A stretch of 64,000 nucleotides of DNA from Micromonospora inyonensis. GTDB taxonomy: Bacteria; Actinomycetota; Actinomycetes; Mycobacteriales; Micromonosporaceae. This document shows, in pieces, positions 43,089 through 51,554 of the stretch; positions within the stretch are counted from its first letter, which is position 1; every line of letters starts with the position of its first letter. The notes under the pieces are model-generated. The model did no database searches and was not told the origin of the DNA. It saw only the letters and a program-made list of their open reading frames with translations. The DNA lies in the NCBI RefSeq assembly GCF_900091415.1, contig NZ_FMHU01000002.1, positions 2,542,001 to 2,606,000 on the forward strand, given 5' to 3'. Position numbers and translations under genes: made by a program.

Positions 43089-44558
43089 TCAGGCTGGCTG
43101 CAAGGGCCAGGGGCTGGGGATCGCGGTGCTGCGGTAGCGATACCGGGTTACCGGGATAGCGCTGATCTTCCGCAGCTCGGCCTCGCCCGCCGTGATCGGT
43201 AGCCACTGCCCGGAGGCGGTGACGAATCGACGGCGGACGTCCGACCACGTCCAGTGATGCCGTTCGCGCAGCATGCGGATCAGCCTCCACCAGGTGAAGT
43301 TGTCCACGGTGCCGAAGGTGTTCTTCGCGACGGCGTGTCGGAAGTAGTTGGCCCAGCCATGCATGACCATGTTCAAGCTGGTCAGCACGTACTCCAGGTC
43401 CTGCTGCGACGTCTTGTGGGTCAGGGCACGGATCTTCGCCTTCACCGACCGCAAGGGTCGCTGGGCGACGAAGGTGTAGACGTACCACTTACTCGTTCCT
43501 CGCTTGCGGCGCCACTGGATGTGAAACCCCAGGAAGTCGAACCCTTCACTCATGTGCACGACCCTAGTTTTGGCTGGAGACAGCCGCAGACCGACGGGTC
43601 GTAGGACTTGACTGATCTCCTCGCGCAACACTTCGGCGTCTGGCTCGGTCCCGTGGACCAAGACCACGAAATCGTCCGCGTAGCGGACAATCCGCCAGTT
43701 CGGCAATCCCTTGAGGCGTCGTCGCCTCCGGCGATCCTGAGTCGACATCATCCCGCCCGGCTCCCAGGTCGCATGCATGTGCTCGTCGAGCACCGACAGC
43801 GCGATGTTGGCCAGCAGAGGCGAGATGATGCCGCCCTGCGGAGTCCCGGTGTGTGTGTCCTGATGTCCACCGAGTTCTGTGAGGACCCCGGCCTTCAGGA
43901 ACGCTTTCACCAGGGACAGGATCCGCTTGTCCTTGATCCGCTTTCGGACACGGTCCATCACCGCGACGTGCTCGATCTCGTCGAAGCACGCGTGGATGTC
44001 CGCGTCCAGCACCCAGCGGTAACCCCGGGTCCCGAAGAAGTGGATCTCAGCGACGGCGTCCTGAGCCCGCCGGTTGGGCCGGAACCCGTAAGAGACCGGC
44101 TTGAAGTCGGCCTCGAAGATCGGTTCCAGCACCAGCTTCAACGCGGCCTGAACAACCCGGTCGGCGATCGTGGGAATCCCCAGCCGCCGTACCTTCCCCG
44201 ACCCACCCGGCTTGGGAATCTTTCTCTCCCGCACCGGAAGCGGCCGGAACGTGCCCACCTTCAGCTGGGCCCGCAGATCGTCCAGGAACCCCGGAACACC
44301 GATCCGCTCTTCGACGTCGGCGACCGTGAGGCCGTCCACGCCGGCGGTTCGTGCTCCTTGATTGCCGGCGACCCGGTCAAATGCCATGATCAGCGTCGCC
44401 GGATCGTGCACGAGGTTGAACAAGTCGTCGAACCGGCGGCCACAGTCGGCCACCGCCCAACGGTGAAGTTTGGCCTGCATCTCCGATACCCGCCGGGACG
44501 GCCCTGACGAGCCCTGTTCCTGCGCGGCCCCGGTGTTCACCGAGGCATCTTTCGGCAT
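43089..44558 (-). CDS. ltrA: Group II intron reverse transcriptase/maturase
   Basis: This 489-residue protein has reverse transcriptase blocks: GVDGLTVADVEE, VRRLGIPTIADRVVQAALK, YGFRPNRRAQDAV, DADIHACFDEI, GTPQGGIISPLLANI and the catalytic RYADDFVVLVHG. A maturase X domain follows (about residues 330-430). No HNH endonuclease is seen at the C-terminus. GGAGG lies just upstream of the ATG at 44558. It should splice and mobilise the intron RNA around it. Confidence 0.95.
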   Translation of the reverse strand: MPKDASVNTGAAQEQGSSGPSRRVSEMQAKLHRWAVADCGRRFDDLFNLVHDPATLIMAFDRVAGNQGARTAGVDGLTVADVEERIGVPGFLDDLRAQLKVGTFRPLPVRERKIPKPGGSGKVRRLGIPTIADRVVQAALKLVLEPIFEADFKPVSYGFRPNRRAQDAVAEIHFFGTRGYRWVLDADIHACFDEIEHVAVMDRVRKRIKDKRILSLVKAFLKAGVLTELGGHQDTHTGTPQGGIISPLLANIALSVLDEHMHATWEPGGMMSTQDRRRRRRLKGLPNWRIVRYADDFVVLVHGTEPDAEVLREEISQVLRPVGLRLSPAKTRVVHMSEGFDFLGFHIQWRRKRGTSKWYVYTFVAQRPLRSVKAKIRALTHKTSQQDLEYVLTSLNMVMHGWANYFRHAVAKNTFGTVDNFTWWRLIRMLRERHHWTWSDVRRRFVTASGQWLPITAGEAELRKISAIPVTRYRYRSTAIPSPWPLQPA

Positions 44559-45293
44559 TACAGCCTCCTCCCTTCGCAAATCCGCTGCCGCCCTTCCCCA
44601 TGCACCGGGCTCTCCCCGGCTCGGAGTACTACGGCGGCTCCGCCCCGCTCGCCCCGTTCGGCAGTCGGTGTGCCTATCCCGGACAGTGAGCTGGCCGCCC
44701 ACTCGTCCAGGAGCCGCAGACGGCGGTTCCCGTGTTCACTGTGATTCGCTCGGCGAAGTAGGAGCCCGGCTGTGTCCCAGCGGCATCGCCACGAGTACGC
44801 CGCAGACCTTCCCCGTGGCCTCCCGGGCAACCGCAATAAGAAACCCAAGGAGTTCCGGCCACCACACGGGCAGCCGTGCGCACCGCACCCGACCCATATC
44901 CACCAGGTTGGAGTCGGTGACCGAGTTAGGACGTAACAACGCCGGTTCCTCTCGTACTCCTCTCCACCACGCTTACCGAACCCGCACCATCTGGCAGTAC
45001 TGGCACGTCCCGGCGTTGTCAGGGCTGCTCCCACCCTCCCCGGCACCACCCGGATCAGGCTGCCCTCAGCTCCACCGCCCTGCTGCGACAGGGACAGCGA
45101 TGAAGGACTTCCACCTCCACTCGAATCAACAGCGCCTCACGGCGCAAACTGCTCATCGGTCAAGTCACTCGAATACGCCGCACGCTCACCCATGATCAGC
45201 CCAACACCGCGATGGCCTCGCCGGTTACGACCACGGCTCACATTCACATGCCGACCCAAACCCACAATGGACGAAAGCTACCGAACCACCCTC

Positions 45294-45599
45294 TCACTCG
45301 TCGCGGGCAAACATCCGTTGGGACCAGGCGGTCGCACCGCGGGTTCGGTAGTGGGCAATACCGGCGAGAGCGATGAGCGCGGATGCCGTGATCCAATGCG
45401 TGTTGTAGCTGGGCAGTCTGGTGATAGGCACGAAGCTCAGGTCAAGCCAGACATTGTTGACGAGTCCGTGTGCGAAGTAGAGCACGATGGCTGCGGCGCC
45501 TGTGACCGCGCCGCCGAAATATGGCGAACACACGAAGATGGTCGCACACATGACCACGGCGTTGCAGATGCGCCATGCAACCGGAGAGCCTGCTGGCAA
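45294..45599 (-). CDS. Small membrane protein of unknown function in the module C transport operon
   Basis: The frame directly downstream of the fused ABC gene encodes about 101 residues from a TTG at 45599 (GGAAG just before it), or 85 from an ATG at 45551. Three hydrophobic segments are visible (VVMCATIFVCSPYF, AVTGAAAIVLYFAHGLV, HWITASALIALAGIAHY). The gap to the ABC gene is two bases. I do not recognise the family. It may be an accessory subunit of the importer. The gene ends 110 bp before the intron. Confidence 0.5.
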   Translation of the reverse strand: MPAGSPVAWRICNAVVMCATIFVCSPYFGGAVTGAAAIVLYFAHGLVNNVWLDLSFVPITRLPSYNTHWITASALIALAGIAHYRTRGATAWSQRMFARDE

Positions 45600-45601
45600 C
45601 G

Positions 45602-48094
45602 CTACTTCCAGGTGCGACTCCGGCGCTGAGCCTGGGCGAACAGTCCGGTCGCCGCGAGCGCCATCAGGCCGGGAAGCCAGTACTGCCACGCCTGAGAGAG
45701 CCCGGCGAATCCGGCAACGTTCTGGGTCACCTGAAGCAGCAGGACTCCGCAGAGAACCCCGATGAAGCTGCCGCGTCCGCCGAAGATGGAGGCGCCGCCA
45801 AGGACGACCGCGGTGATGCTCGCGAGCGTGTACGACGTCCCGGCGGTCGGGTCGCCGACCCCGATCTGGGCCGCGAGCAGGAAGGCGCCGAACAGTGTGC
45901 ATACCGAACTCGCGACGTAGGCCAGTACCTGGACCCGGGCCACCGGGATGCCGAGTTTGTGTGCGGCCTGCTCGCTCGAACCGGTGCCGCGCAGGTACAG
46001 ACCCGGCATGCACCGTCGCGACGCTAGTTCGAGGCCGAACAGCAGTACCACGCCCGCGACCACCGGCCAGGGGACCGGGCCGATCCTTGCCCTCAGCAGC
46101 ACGGTAACCGGATCGGCGATCGCACCGCCGGGCACGTCGCGCATGACCAGTGACAGCCCCTGCAATGCCATGTACGTCACCAGCGTCGCCACCACGGGGG
46201 CGACCGCCGCGAACCGGACGAGCATGCCGTTCGCCCCGCCAATCGCGACGGCGAGCAGGACCATCAGCCCGACCCCTACGATCCACCAGACGACCGCGTA
46301 CTCGTCGCTGACGTAGAACGACGCCACCACGACGAGGGCACCGCTGAGCGGACCGACGGAGAGGTCGATCCCGCCGGTCAACATCACGATCAGTTGCCCG
46401 GCGGACAGGAAGAGCAGGGGTGCGAGCAGTTCCAGCATGCTGCCGATGTTGAAGCTGGAGAGAAACCGTTCGTTCTGTGTCGCACCGACCAGGCCGAGGG
46501 CGAGCACGGCCGCGAGGAGGAAGAAACTCGGCCCCTGCTCACCGCTGAGCATGCGGCGCCACCGGCTTCCCCGGGCCCGGCCGCCGGACGTGACCTGCTC
46601 CACGGGTTTCGTGACCGGGCCGGTCAGCGACGCCGCCATGATGGCGTCGTCGGTGATGGCGTCACCCACGAGTTCGGCCACGACCCGGCCGCCGCAAAAG
46701 ACCAGGACCCGGTCGCAGAGACCGGCGAGTTCCACGTTGTCCGAGCTGAGCACCACGACGGGTACTCCCGCGTCAGCGGTCTGCCGGAGCCGGTGGTAGA
46801 TGTCGGAACGGACGCCGACGTCGATGCCCTGGGTGGGCTCGTCGCAGAGCAGGACCCTGGGGTCGGAGAGCAACGACCGGCCCAGGACCACCTTCTGCTG
46901 GTTACCGCCGGAGAGCGTCTCGACGGCCACGTCTGGCGAGGCGAGCCGCACCCCCAGGCCGGCGATCTCCCGTTGGACGATCCGCTCCTCGGACTGCGGG
47001 GCGATGACACCGGCACGTGCCGTCCGGTGGGTCGCCGCGACGGCCAGGTTCTCCCGGACGGAGTGGATGGTGGCCACTCCTTCGATGTGGCGTTCCTGGG
47101 GCATGAGCACGATGCCCGATGCGCGGGCCCGGCGTGGGCTCGACACGTCGACCGGGCGGTTGTCGACCGCCACCTGGCCACTGCTGCGCGTCGCGCCGCC
47201 GAGGGCCCTGATGAACTCCCGCTGGCCGTTGCCCTCGACGCCAGCCAGGCCAACGATCTCGTGCCGCGCCACGTCCACACTCACGTCGGCGAATCGGTCG
47301 GACGTCAGGTTCCGTACCCGGAGCACGGTTTCACCCGGCTCGTCGGCGCGGCCGGGGAACAGCGCCGTGACCTCGCGTCCGGCAACCCGGGTGACGATTT
47401 CCTGTTCGCTGACGTCGGACCGGTTGAAGGTGCCGCGAATCTGGCCGTCCCGCAGCACCGTGATGCGGTCAGCCAGCGCGAACACGTCGGGTAGCCGGTG
47501 GCTGATGTACACGACCGCGACCCCACGGGCCGCAAGCCCACGAATGCGCTCGAACAGTCGGTTGGTCTCGGCGGCCATGAACGCTTCGGTGGGTTCGTCG
47601 AAGATGACGACCTCCGGGTCGCAGGCGAGCGCGCCGCAGATCTCGACCGCCTGTTTCTCGGCGAGAGTCAGGGTGCGGACCGACGAGGTGGGGTCAATCG
47701 GCATTCCCATCGCTTCCAGCTTGTCCTTCGCCCACCGGGTGGCCTCGGCGAACCTGGGCCGCTTCGCCTCGGGGACCGACAGCATGAGGTTCTCGGTCAC
47801 CGTCAGGTCGGCCAGCAGCGCTGGATGCTGGAAGGCGATCGCCAAGCCCTGCCTACGCGCGGCGGTCGGCGAGACCTCGGCTATCGGCCGCCCGCCGATC
47901 TCGACGCGACCAGCGTCCGGTTTCAGTGCCCCGGATGCGATCGCCATCAGGGTGGACTTCCCCGCGCCGTTGCCGCCGACGAGCGCATGGATCTCGCCTG
48001 CGCAGACCTCGAAATCGACCCGGTCGAGGGCGAGGAGGCCGGGGAAGCGTTTGGTCACACCGCGCATCACGAGGCGGGCGTTGGATCCAGCCAT
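45602..48094 (-). CDS. Ribose-type ABC importer: two ATPase domains fused to a permease
   Basis: This 830-residue protein joins RbsA- and RbsC-like parts. The first ATPase domain (about 1-250) has GGNGAGKST and VVIFDEPTEAFMAAE, but its signature reads LTLAEKQ instead of LSGGQ. The second (about 260-500) has a degenerate Walker A region (GVEGNGQREF) and a good signature LSGGNQQKV with LLCDEPTQGID, as usual in RbsA. From about 525 the permease follows with TGGIDLSVG and VLGGASIFGGRGS. Fusion of the two subunits in one chain is unusual. GGGA nine bases before the ATG at 48094 supports the start. Confidence 0.9.
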   Translation of the reverse strand: MAGSNARLVMRGVTKRFPGLLALDRVDFEVCAGEIHALVGGNGAGKSTLMAIASGALKPDAGRVEIGGRPIAEVSPTAARRQGLAIAFQHPALLADLTVTENLMLSVPEAKRPRFAEATRWAKDKLEAMGMPIDPTSSVRTLTLAEKQAVEICGALACDPEVVIFDEPTEAFMAAETNRLFERIRGLAARGVAVVYISHRLPDVFALADRITVLRDGQIRGTFNRSDVSEQEIVTRVAGREVTALFPGRADEPGETVLRVRNLTSDRFADVSVDVARHEIVGLAGVEGNGQREFIRALGGATRSSGQVAVDNRPVDVSSPRRARASGIVLMPQERHIEGVATIHSVRENLAVAATHRTARAGVIAPQSEERIVQREIAGLGVRLASPDVAVETLSGGNQQKVVLGRSLLSDPRVLLCDEPTQGIDVGVRSDIYHRLRQTADAGVPVVVLSSDNVELAGLCDRVLVFCGGRVVAELVGDAITDDAIMAASLTGPVTKPVEQVTSGGRARGSRWRRMLSGEQGPSFFLLAAVLALGLVGATQNERFLSSFNIGSMLELLAPLLFLSAGQLIVMLTGGIDLSVGPLSGALVVVASFYVSDEYAVVWWIVGVGLMVLLAVAIGGANGMLVRFAAVAPVVATLVTYMALQGLSLVMRDVPGGAIADPVTVLLRARIGPVPWPVVAGVVLLFGLELASRRCMPGLYLRGTGSSEQAAHKLGIPVARVQVLAYVASSVCTLFGAFLLAAQIGVGDPTAGTSYTLASITAVVLGGASIFGGRGSFIGVLCGVLLLQVTQNVAGFAGLSQAWQYWLPGLMALAATGLFAQAQRRSRTWK

Positions 48095-48162
48095 GGTTGG
48101 TGTCCCTTCGGATGCCTGGCCGTTGGTCGGTGTGCCGGCCAACGGCCAGGCATGGAGGTGGA

Positions 48163-49323
48163 TCAGCTGTAGATGCTCTTGAACTGTTCGGGGCTGAGCT
48201 GCGCGGAGAGGATGGCGTTATTCGGCAGGGCCGGGTCGCACTTGGGCTGCTTGGCCTGGTCGAAGCTGTCCTCGTAGATCGGGATGTTGATGATCTCGGG
48301 TTCGTCGTTGGTGATTCCCTGCTTCGCCGCGACCGCCTTACGCAGGGCGAGTCGGACGATCCAGGTCCGGCTGGAGACGGTCACGATGTGGTAGTCCGGC
48401 TGTTGCGCACTGTGCTTGCGCCACGCACACGCGAAGCCGTTGAGGTCGTTGGCCGTCCAGAGGGGCAGCTTCCGGTTGGCCGCCTCGAAGGCGCGAATGC
48501 CGCCGAGGGATCCGTCGCCGGAGTCTGAGATGATCGCGTCGATCTTCGGATACTTGGTCAGTAGTCCGGCGACGACCCGCTGGGTCTGCGCGGGGTTCCA
48601 GTTCGTGTCGATCGGCTTGCCCGGTTCGTTCAGCAACTTGACGTTCCGGCAGGCGGGGTTGGCGGCGAACTCCTCCTCCACGCCCTTGATCTCCGTGGTG
48701 CTCTGGGTGTTGCCGGGCGTACCGCCGAGGACCAGCACGTTTCCGCCGGCGTCGCCCAGGCGCTCGCAGGTCCACCGCGCCCAGGTGTGCCCGTCGTTGA
48801 TGGTGTTGTGGCCGACGAAGGTGGTGTAGTCCTTGCCGGGCGTACCGCCCGGGTTGGCGGTCCACGGGACGATGGCGACACCGGCCTTGAACGCCTCCCG
48901 GAGCGTGGGCAGCAGCGCCTCGCCGGCGTCGGGGAAGACGACGATGGCGTCGGCGCCCTGGGCGACGAGAGCCTTGATGTCGCTGATCGCCTTCTGTGGG
49001 TTGTTCTGGGCGTCGGAGTACGGCATGACGGTGAGGTTCGGGCACTTGCGGGCCTCGTCCTCGAACTCCGCCCGCGCCGTCTTGCGCCAGGCGTTGTCAC
49101 CCGTCCCGTCGGCCAGCGCGACTTTCAACGGCTTGCTGCCGCAGAACTCCTGGATCGACTTCAGTTGGTTGACCTCGCCGATCCGGGTCTCGTCGCTGTA
49201 GACGGCCTCGACGTTCGCGGCGTTCGGCGAATCGTTCTTTTTGGCAGCGCATCCGGTGGCGGTGAGCAGGGCCGTGATCACCACCGCTCCGGCCGCCAGC
49301 GTGCGGCGTTGCTTGTCAGTCAC
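48163..49323 (-). CDS. Sugar-type ABC importer substrate-binding lipoprotein (Peripla_BP_4)
   Basis: This 386-residue protein has a signal peptide and lipobox TATGC near residue 25. The periplasmic-binding fold shows KVALADGTGDNAWRK, AISDIKALVAQGADAIVVFPD and NDGHTWARWTCERLG, as in RbsB-like proteins for sugars or autoinducer-2. It lies between the separate permease gene (49406) and the fused ATPase-permease gene (48094), and all point left. The ligand is unknown; the neighbouring sugar-acid dehydratase and kinase remnant suggest a sugar or sugar-like compound. Confidence 0.9.
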   Translation of the reverse strand: MTDKQRRTLAAGAVVITALLTATGCAAKKNDSPNAANVEAVYSDETRIGEVNQLKSIQEFCGSKPLKVALADGTGDNAWRKTARAEFEDEARKCPNLTVMPYSDAQNNPQKAISDIKALVAQGADAIVVFPDAGEALLPTLREAFKAGVAIVPWTANPGGTPGKDYTTFVGHNTINDGHTWARWTCERLGDAGGNVLVLGGTPGNTQSTTEIKGVEEEFAANPACRNVKLLNEPGKPIDTNWNPAQTQRVVAGLLTKYPKIDAIISDSGDGSLGGIRAFEAANRKLPLWTANDLNGFACAWRKHSAQQPDYHIVTVSSRTWIVRLALRKAVAAKQGITNDEPEIINIPIYEDSFDQAKQPKCDPALPNNAILSAQLSPEQFKSIYS

Positions 49324-49356
49324 TGTTTCTCCAGTTCAAGGGCTAGGGGAAAAATA

Positions 49357-49398
49357 GACGATGGGCGATGGGCGATGGGCGATGGACGATGGACGGTG
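49357..49398. repeat. Six tandem 7-bp repeats (GRCGATG)
   Basis: Six units of the type GACGATG/GGCGATG fill the gap between the permease and binding-protein genes, directly upstream of the binding-protein gene. Slippage here would change the spacing in this leader. Confidence 0.85.
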
Positions 49399-49405
49399 GC
49401 AGGGG

Positions 49406-50422
49406 TTACCGGGGCTTGGTCCTGTCGAGCCGGCGTAGGACCCCGGTCAGTGGAAGCCGGCGCAGGACGACCGCTACCGCGAGCACGCACGCCTGGACGA
49501 GTAGCTGGATCGAGGTGGTGGCACCGGCAGCCAGGACGACCTGGTTCAGTTGGGTCAGAAACAGCGCGGCGACGCCGGTGGCGAGCGCGTTGCTCAGGCC
49601 GCCGCTCAGTACGCTTCCGCCGAGGACCACGGCGGCGATGGACGAGAGCTGATAGGTGTTACCGAGCAGGATGTCGGGCGTACGCAGGTATCCCGCGAGA
49701 AGCAGTCCGGCTGCGGCGTACAGAACCCCGGCCACGGTATAGGCGGAGACCTGGTACGCCGCGGTCCGGATACCCAGCAGCCGGGCGGCTGCGGGGTTGG
49801 CGCCCACTGCCATGAACCGGCGACCCAGCACCGACCGGCGACGCAGCCACTGGGCGGTCGCGACCAGCACCACTGCGATGATCAGAAGGTTGGGCACCAG
49901 CCACACCGAGTCGGTCGCGAAGCCGCTGAGACCCGGACCCGCCGAGCCGGGGAATCCTTTGGAGACCTGTAGGACCACGCCGATGAGGATCGCGTTCATG
50001 GCCAGGGTCACCACGAACGCCGCGATCCCGAACCGCACCACGGCGATGCCTGTGACGAGGCCGCCGGCCGCGCCCACGAGGAGCCCGAGACCGACTGCGA
50101 CCGGGGCCGGGATGCCGGCGAGTTCCGGCACCTTGGTGACGAACACGGCCGCCAGGGCCATCGCGCCGGGCACCGAGAGGTCGATGCCGCCCTGGCTGAC
50201 GACGAAGGCTTGCCCGAGCGCGGCGATCGCCAGGATCGCCGCGAACGGGAGCATCGAGTTCAGCGCGGAACCGGAGAGACTGCCCGGCGCGATCAGCGGG
50301 CTGGCCGCGAGGAGCAGGCCGGTCATCACCCACACCGGCGTGAACGGTCCCCGGGGCAGCCGCACCCGTGCTCCACGGACCTGCCTCGATTGCTGGTCAG
50401 GTTCGCTTACGTCGAGGGACAT
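49406..50422 (-). CDS. Ribose-type ABC permease (RbsC-like), second permease of module C
   Basis: This 338-residue BPD_transp_2 permease has about eight to ten transmembrane segments, with conserved VVSQGGIDLSVPGAMALAA (about 75-93) and SSIAAVVLGGSVLSGG near 265. GAAAGGA lies upstream of the ATG at 50422. With the permease domain of the fused protein it could form a heterodimeric membrane channel, unlike the usual RbsC homodimer. Confidence 0.9.
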   Translation of the reverse strand: MSLDVSEPDQQSRQVRGARVRLPRGPFTPVWVMTGLLLAASPLIAPGSLSGSALNSMLPFAAILAIAALGQAFVVSQGGIDLSVPGAMALAAVFVTKVPELAGIPAPVAVGLGLLVGAAGGLVTGIAVVRFGIAAFVVTLAMNAILIGVVLQVSKGFPGSAGPGLSGFATDSVWLVPNLLIIAVVLVATAQWLRRRSVLGRRFMAVGANPAAARLLGIRTAAYQVSAYTVAGVLYAAAGLLLAGYLRTPDILLGNTYQLSSIAAVVLGGSVLSGGLSNALATGVAALFLTQLNQVVLAAGATTSIQLLVQACVLAVAVVLRRLPLTGVLRRLDRTKPR

Positions 50423-50459
50423 CCCGCACGTCCTTTCTGTCCGACCGGGGAGTGGGTGG

Positions 50460-51215
50460 TCATACAGCCGTGTAGCCGCCATCGATCGAAACGTCGGCAC
50501 CGGTGATGAAGCTCGATGTGGGACCGAGCAGGAACACGACCAGTGCGGCGATCTCGGAGGCGTCCGCGATCCGGCGCAGCGGATGGGAGTCGATGAGCTG
50601 CCGTTCGGCAGCAACCGGGTCGGGTTGTGCCGCGAGGTACGTCCGAAGCTGGTCGGTACGGACTGCGCCTGGGCTCACCACGTTGCAGCGGATGTTGTGG
50701 CCGGCGTAGTCGGCGGCGATCTGCCGGCTCAGTTGGCGTACTGCACCCTTTGAGGCGCAGTACGCCGGCTGGTTGGGCAGGCCGACTCTCCCGGAGATGG
50801 ACGAGAGGTTGACGATGGAGCCGCCCGATCCTTGACCAACCAGGGCTCGGACGACGTGTTTGCACGTGAGGAAGGTGCCGGTCGCGTTTACGGTGAGCAC
50901 CCGTGTCCAGTCGGCGAGCGTGGTCTCGGTGAGCGGTGTGGAGATCATCGTGGCGGCACAGTTGGCCAGGCCGTCGACCCTGCCCCACGCGTCGAGTGCC
51001 GCGTCGACGGTGTCGCGGACGGCGTTCTCGTCGGTGATGTCGGCTACCTGGGCCAACGCCTGCCGCCCCTGAGAACGTAACTCCGCCGCCAGTCGCTCGA
51101 TCCCCTCCGCACGCTGATCGACCAGCAGAACGGCATCGCCCGCCGCGGCGGCGGCACGTGCCACCGCGGCACCGATACCACCGCTCGCGCCGGTGATCAT
51201 GATGGCGTTCCCCAT
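50460..51215 (-). CDS. Short-chain dehydrogenase/reductase
   Basis: This 251-residue classical SDR has the nucleotide motif TGASGGIGAAVA (8-19), NCAAT for the NNAG position (about 85), catalytic serine in NLSSISG, and YCASKGAVRQL with the active-site Y and K. The C-terminal SIDGGY is typical. It is the first gene of the leftward module C operon. A role in oxidising the imported sugar to a lactone is a reasonable inference. Confidence 0.9.
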   Translation of the reverse strand: MGNAIMITGASGGIGAAVARAAAAAGDAVLLVDQRAEGIERLAAELRSQGRQALAQVADITDENAVRDTVDAALDAWGRVDGLANCAATMISTPLTETTLADWTRVLTVNATGTFLTCKHVVRALVGQGSGGSIVNLSSISGRVGLPNQPAYCASKGAVRQLSRQIAADYAGHNIRCNVVSPGAVRTDQLRTYLAAQPDPVAAERQLIDSHPLRRIADASEIAALVVFLLGPTSSFITGADVSIDGGYTAV

Positions 51216-51448
51216 GATCGGATCCTTTGGTTCGTAGGGTCAACGGATGTGCCGGACGGCCCGGCTGGTCGGGGGAATTGGGCGCGGGACTGCCATCGGG
51301 TCCCGTCTCTCGGATGCACCCGGCGGCATGGGTGGAGGGGTGCCCCGACTACTGTCCGAGGGTCATTCATCGCTGCTGTGACACCCGGTTGATGCTGCCG
51401 CTAACGTGGGGTTGACCTGCGTGAACACTTTATGAGCTGGCGACGAGG

Positions 51449-51474
51449 TTGACATGCTGCATGCAGCATGTCAA
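51449..51474. promoter_or_regulatory. Perfect 26-bp palindrome, putative GntR/FCD operator
   Basis: The half-site TTGACATGCTGCA is followed directly by its exact inverse, a perfect 26-bp palindrome with no spacer. Dimeric GntR regulators of the FCD subfamily bind short palindromes; the regulator encoded at 55306 ends the operon that starts 80 bp further on, so it is the likely ligand. Confidence 0.75.
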
Positions 51475-51498
51475 GAGCTTGACGGTGGCTTGGATTCG

Positions 51499-51524
51499 TT
51501 GGCATGCTGCATGCGACGTGTTGC
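51499..51524. promoter_or_regulatory. Second, degenerate copy of the palindrome
   Basis: It matches the perfect palindrome at 19 of 26 positions (CATGCTGCATGC core kept, right half degenerate) and starts exactly 50 bp after it, about five helical turns. Binding of two dimers to the same DNA face would be possible. Confidence 0.55.
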
Positions 51525-51554
51525 TGGGCGGCCAGCCGGAGCAGAAGGCGGTGA

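Larger units (their letters stand above)
42990..45183 (-). mobile_element. Group II intron (ribozyme plus reverse transcriptase), apparently full length
   Basis: On the minus strand a candidate 5' end GTGCGGCG lies at 45183, 625 bases before the reverse transcriptase start, the normal distance for domains I-III. The ORF sits in domain IV. A canonical domain V hairpin lies at 43039-43072, with a domain VI-like hairpin after it. The 3' end should lie close to 42990; IS256 begins at 42983. Both boundaries are approximate. The 5' exon flank (45184-45293) shows no gene I recognise. Confidence 0.7.
51216..51554. promoter_or_regulatory. Divergent control region of module C
   Basis: No gene lies in these 339 bp. 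They separate the leftward SDR-transport operon from the rightward hydrolase-dehydratase operon and contain two related palindromes, listed separately. Promoters for both operons must lie here; no consensus box was clear to me. Confidence 0.6.

Noticed and set aside
44943..44958. A 16-base match to the sarcin-ricin loop of 23S rRNA (AGTACGAGAGGAACCG on the minus strand)
   Set aside because: Only this short motif matches, with no further rRNA sequence around it, and it lies inside the group II intron ribozyme. It is probably a shared loop motif or chance.
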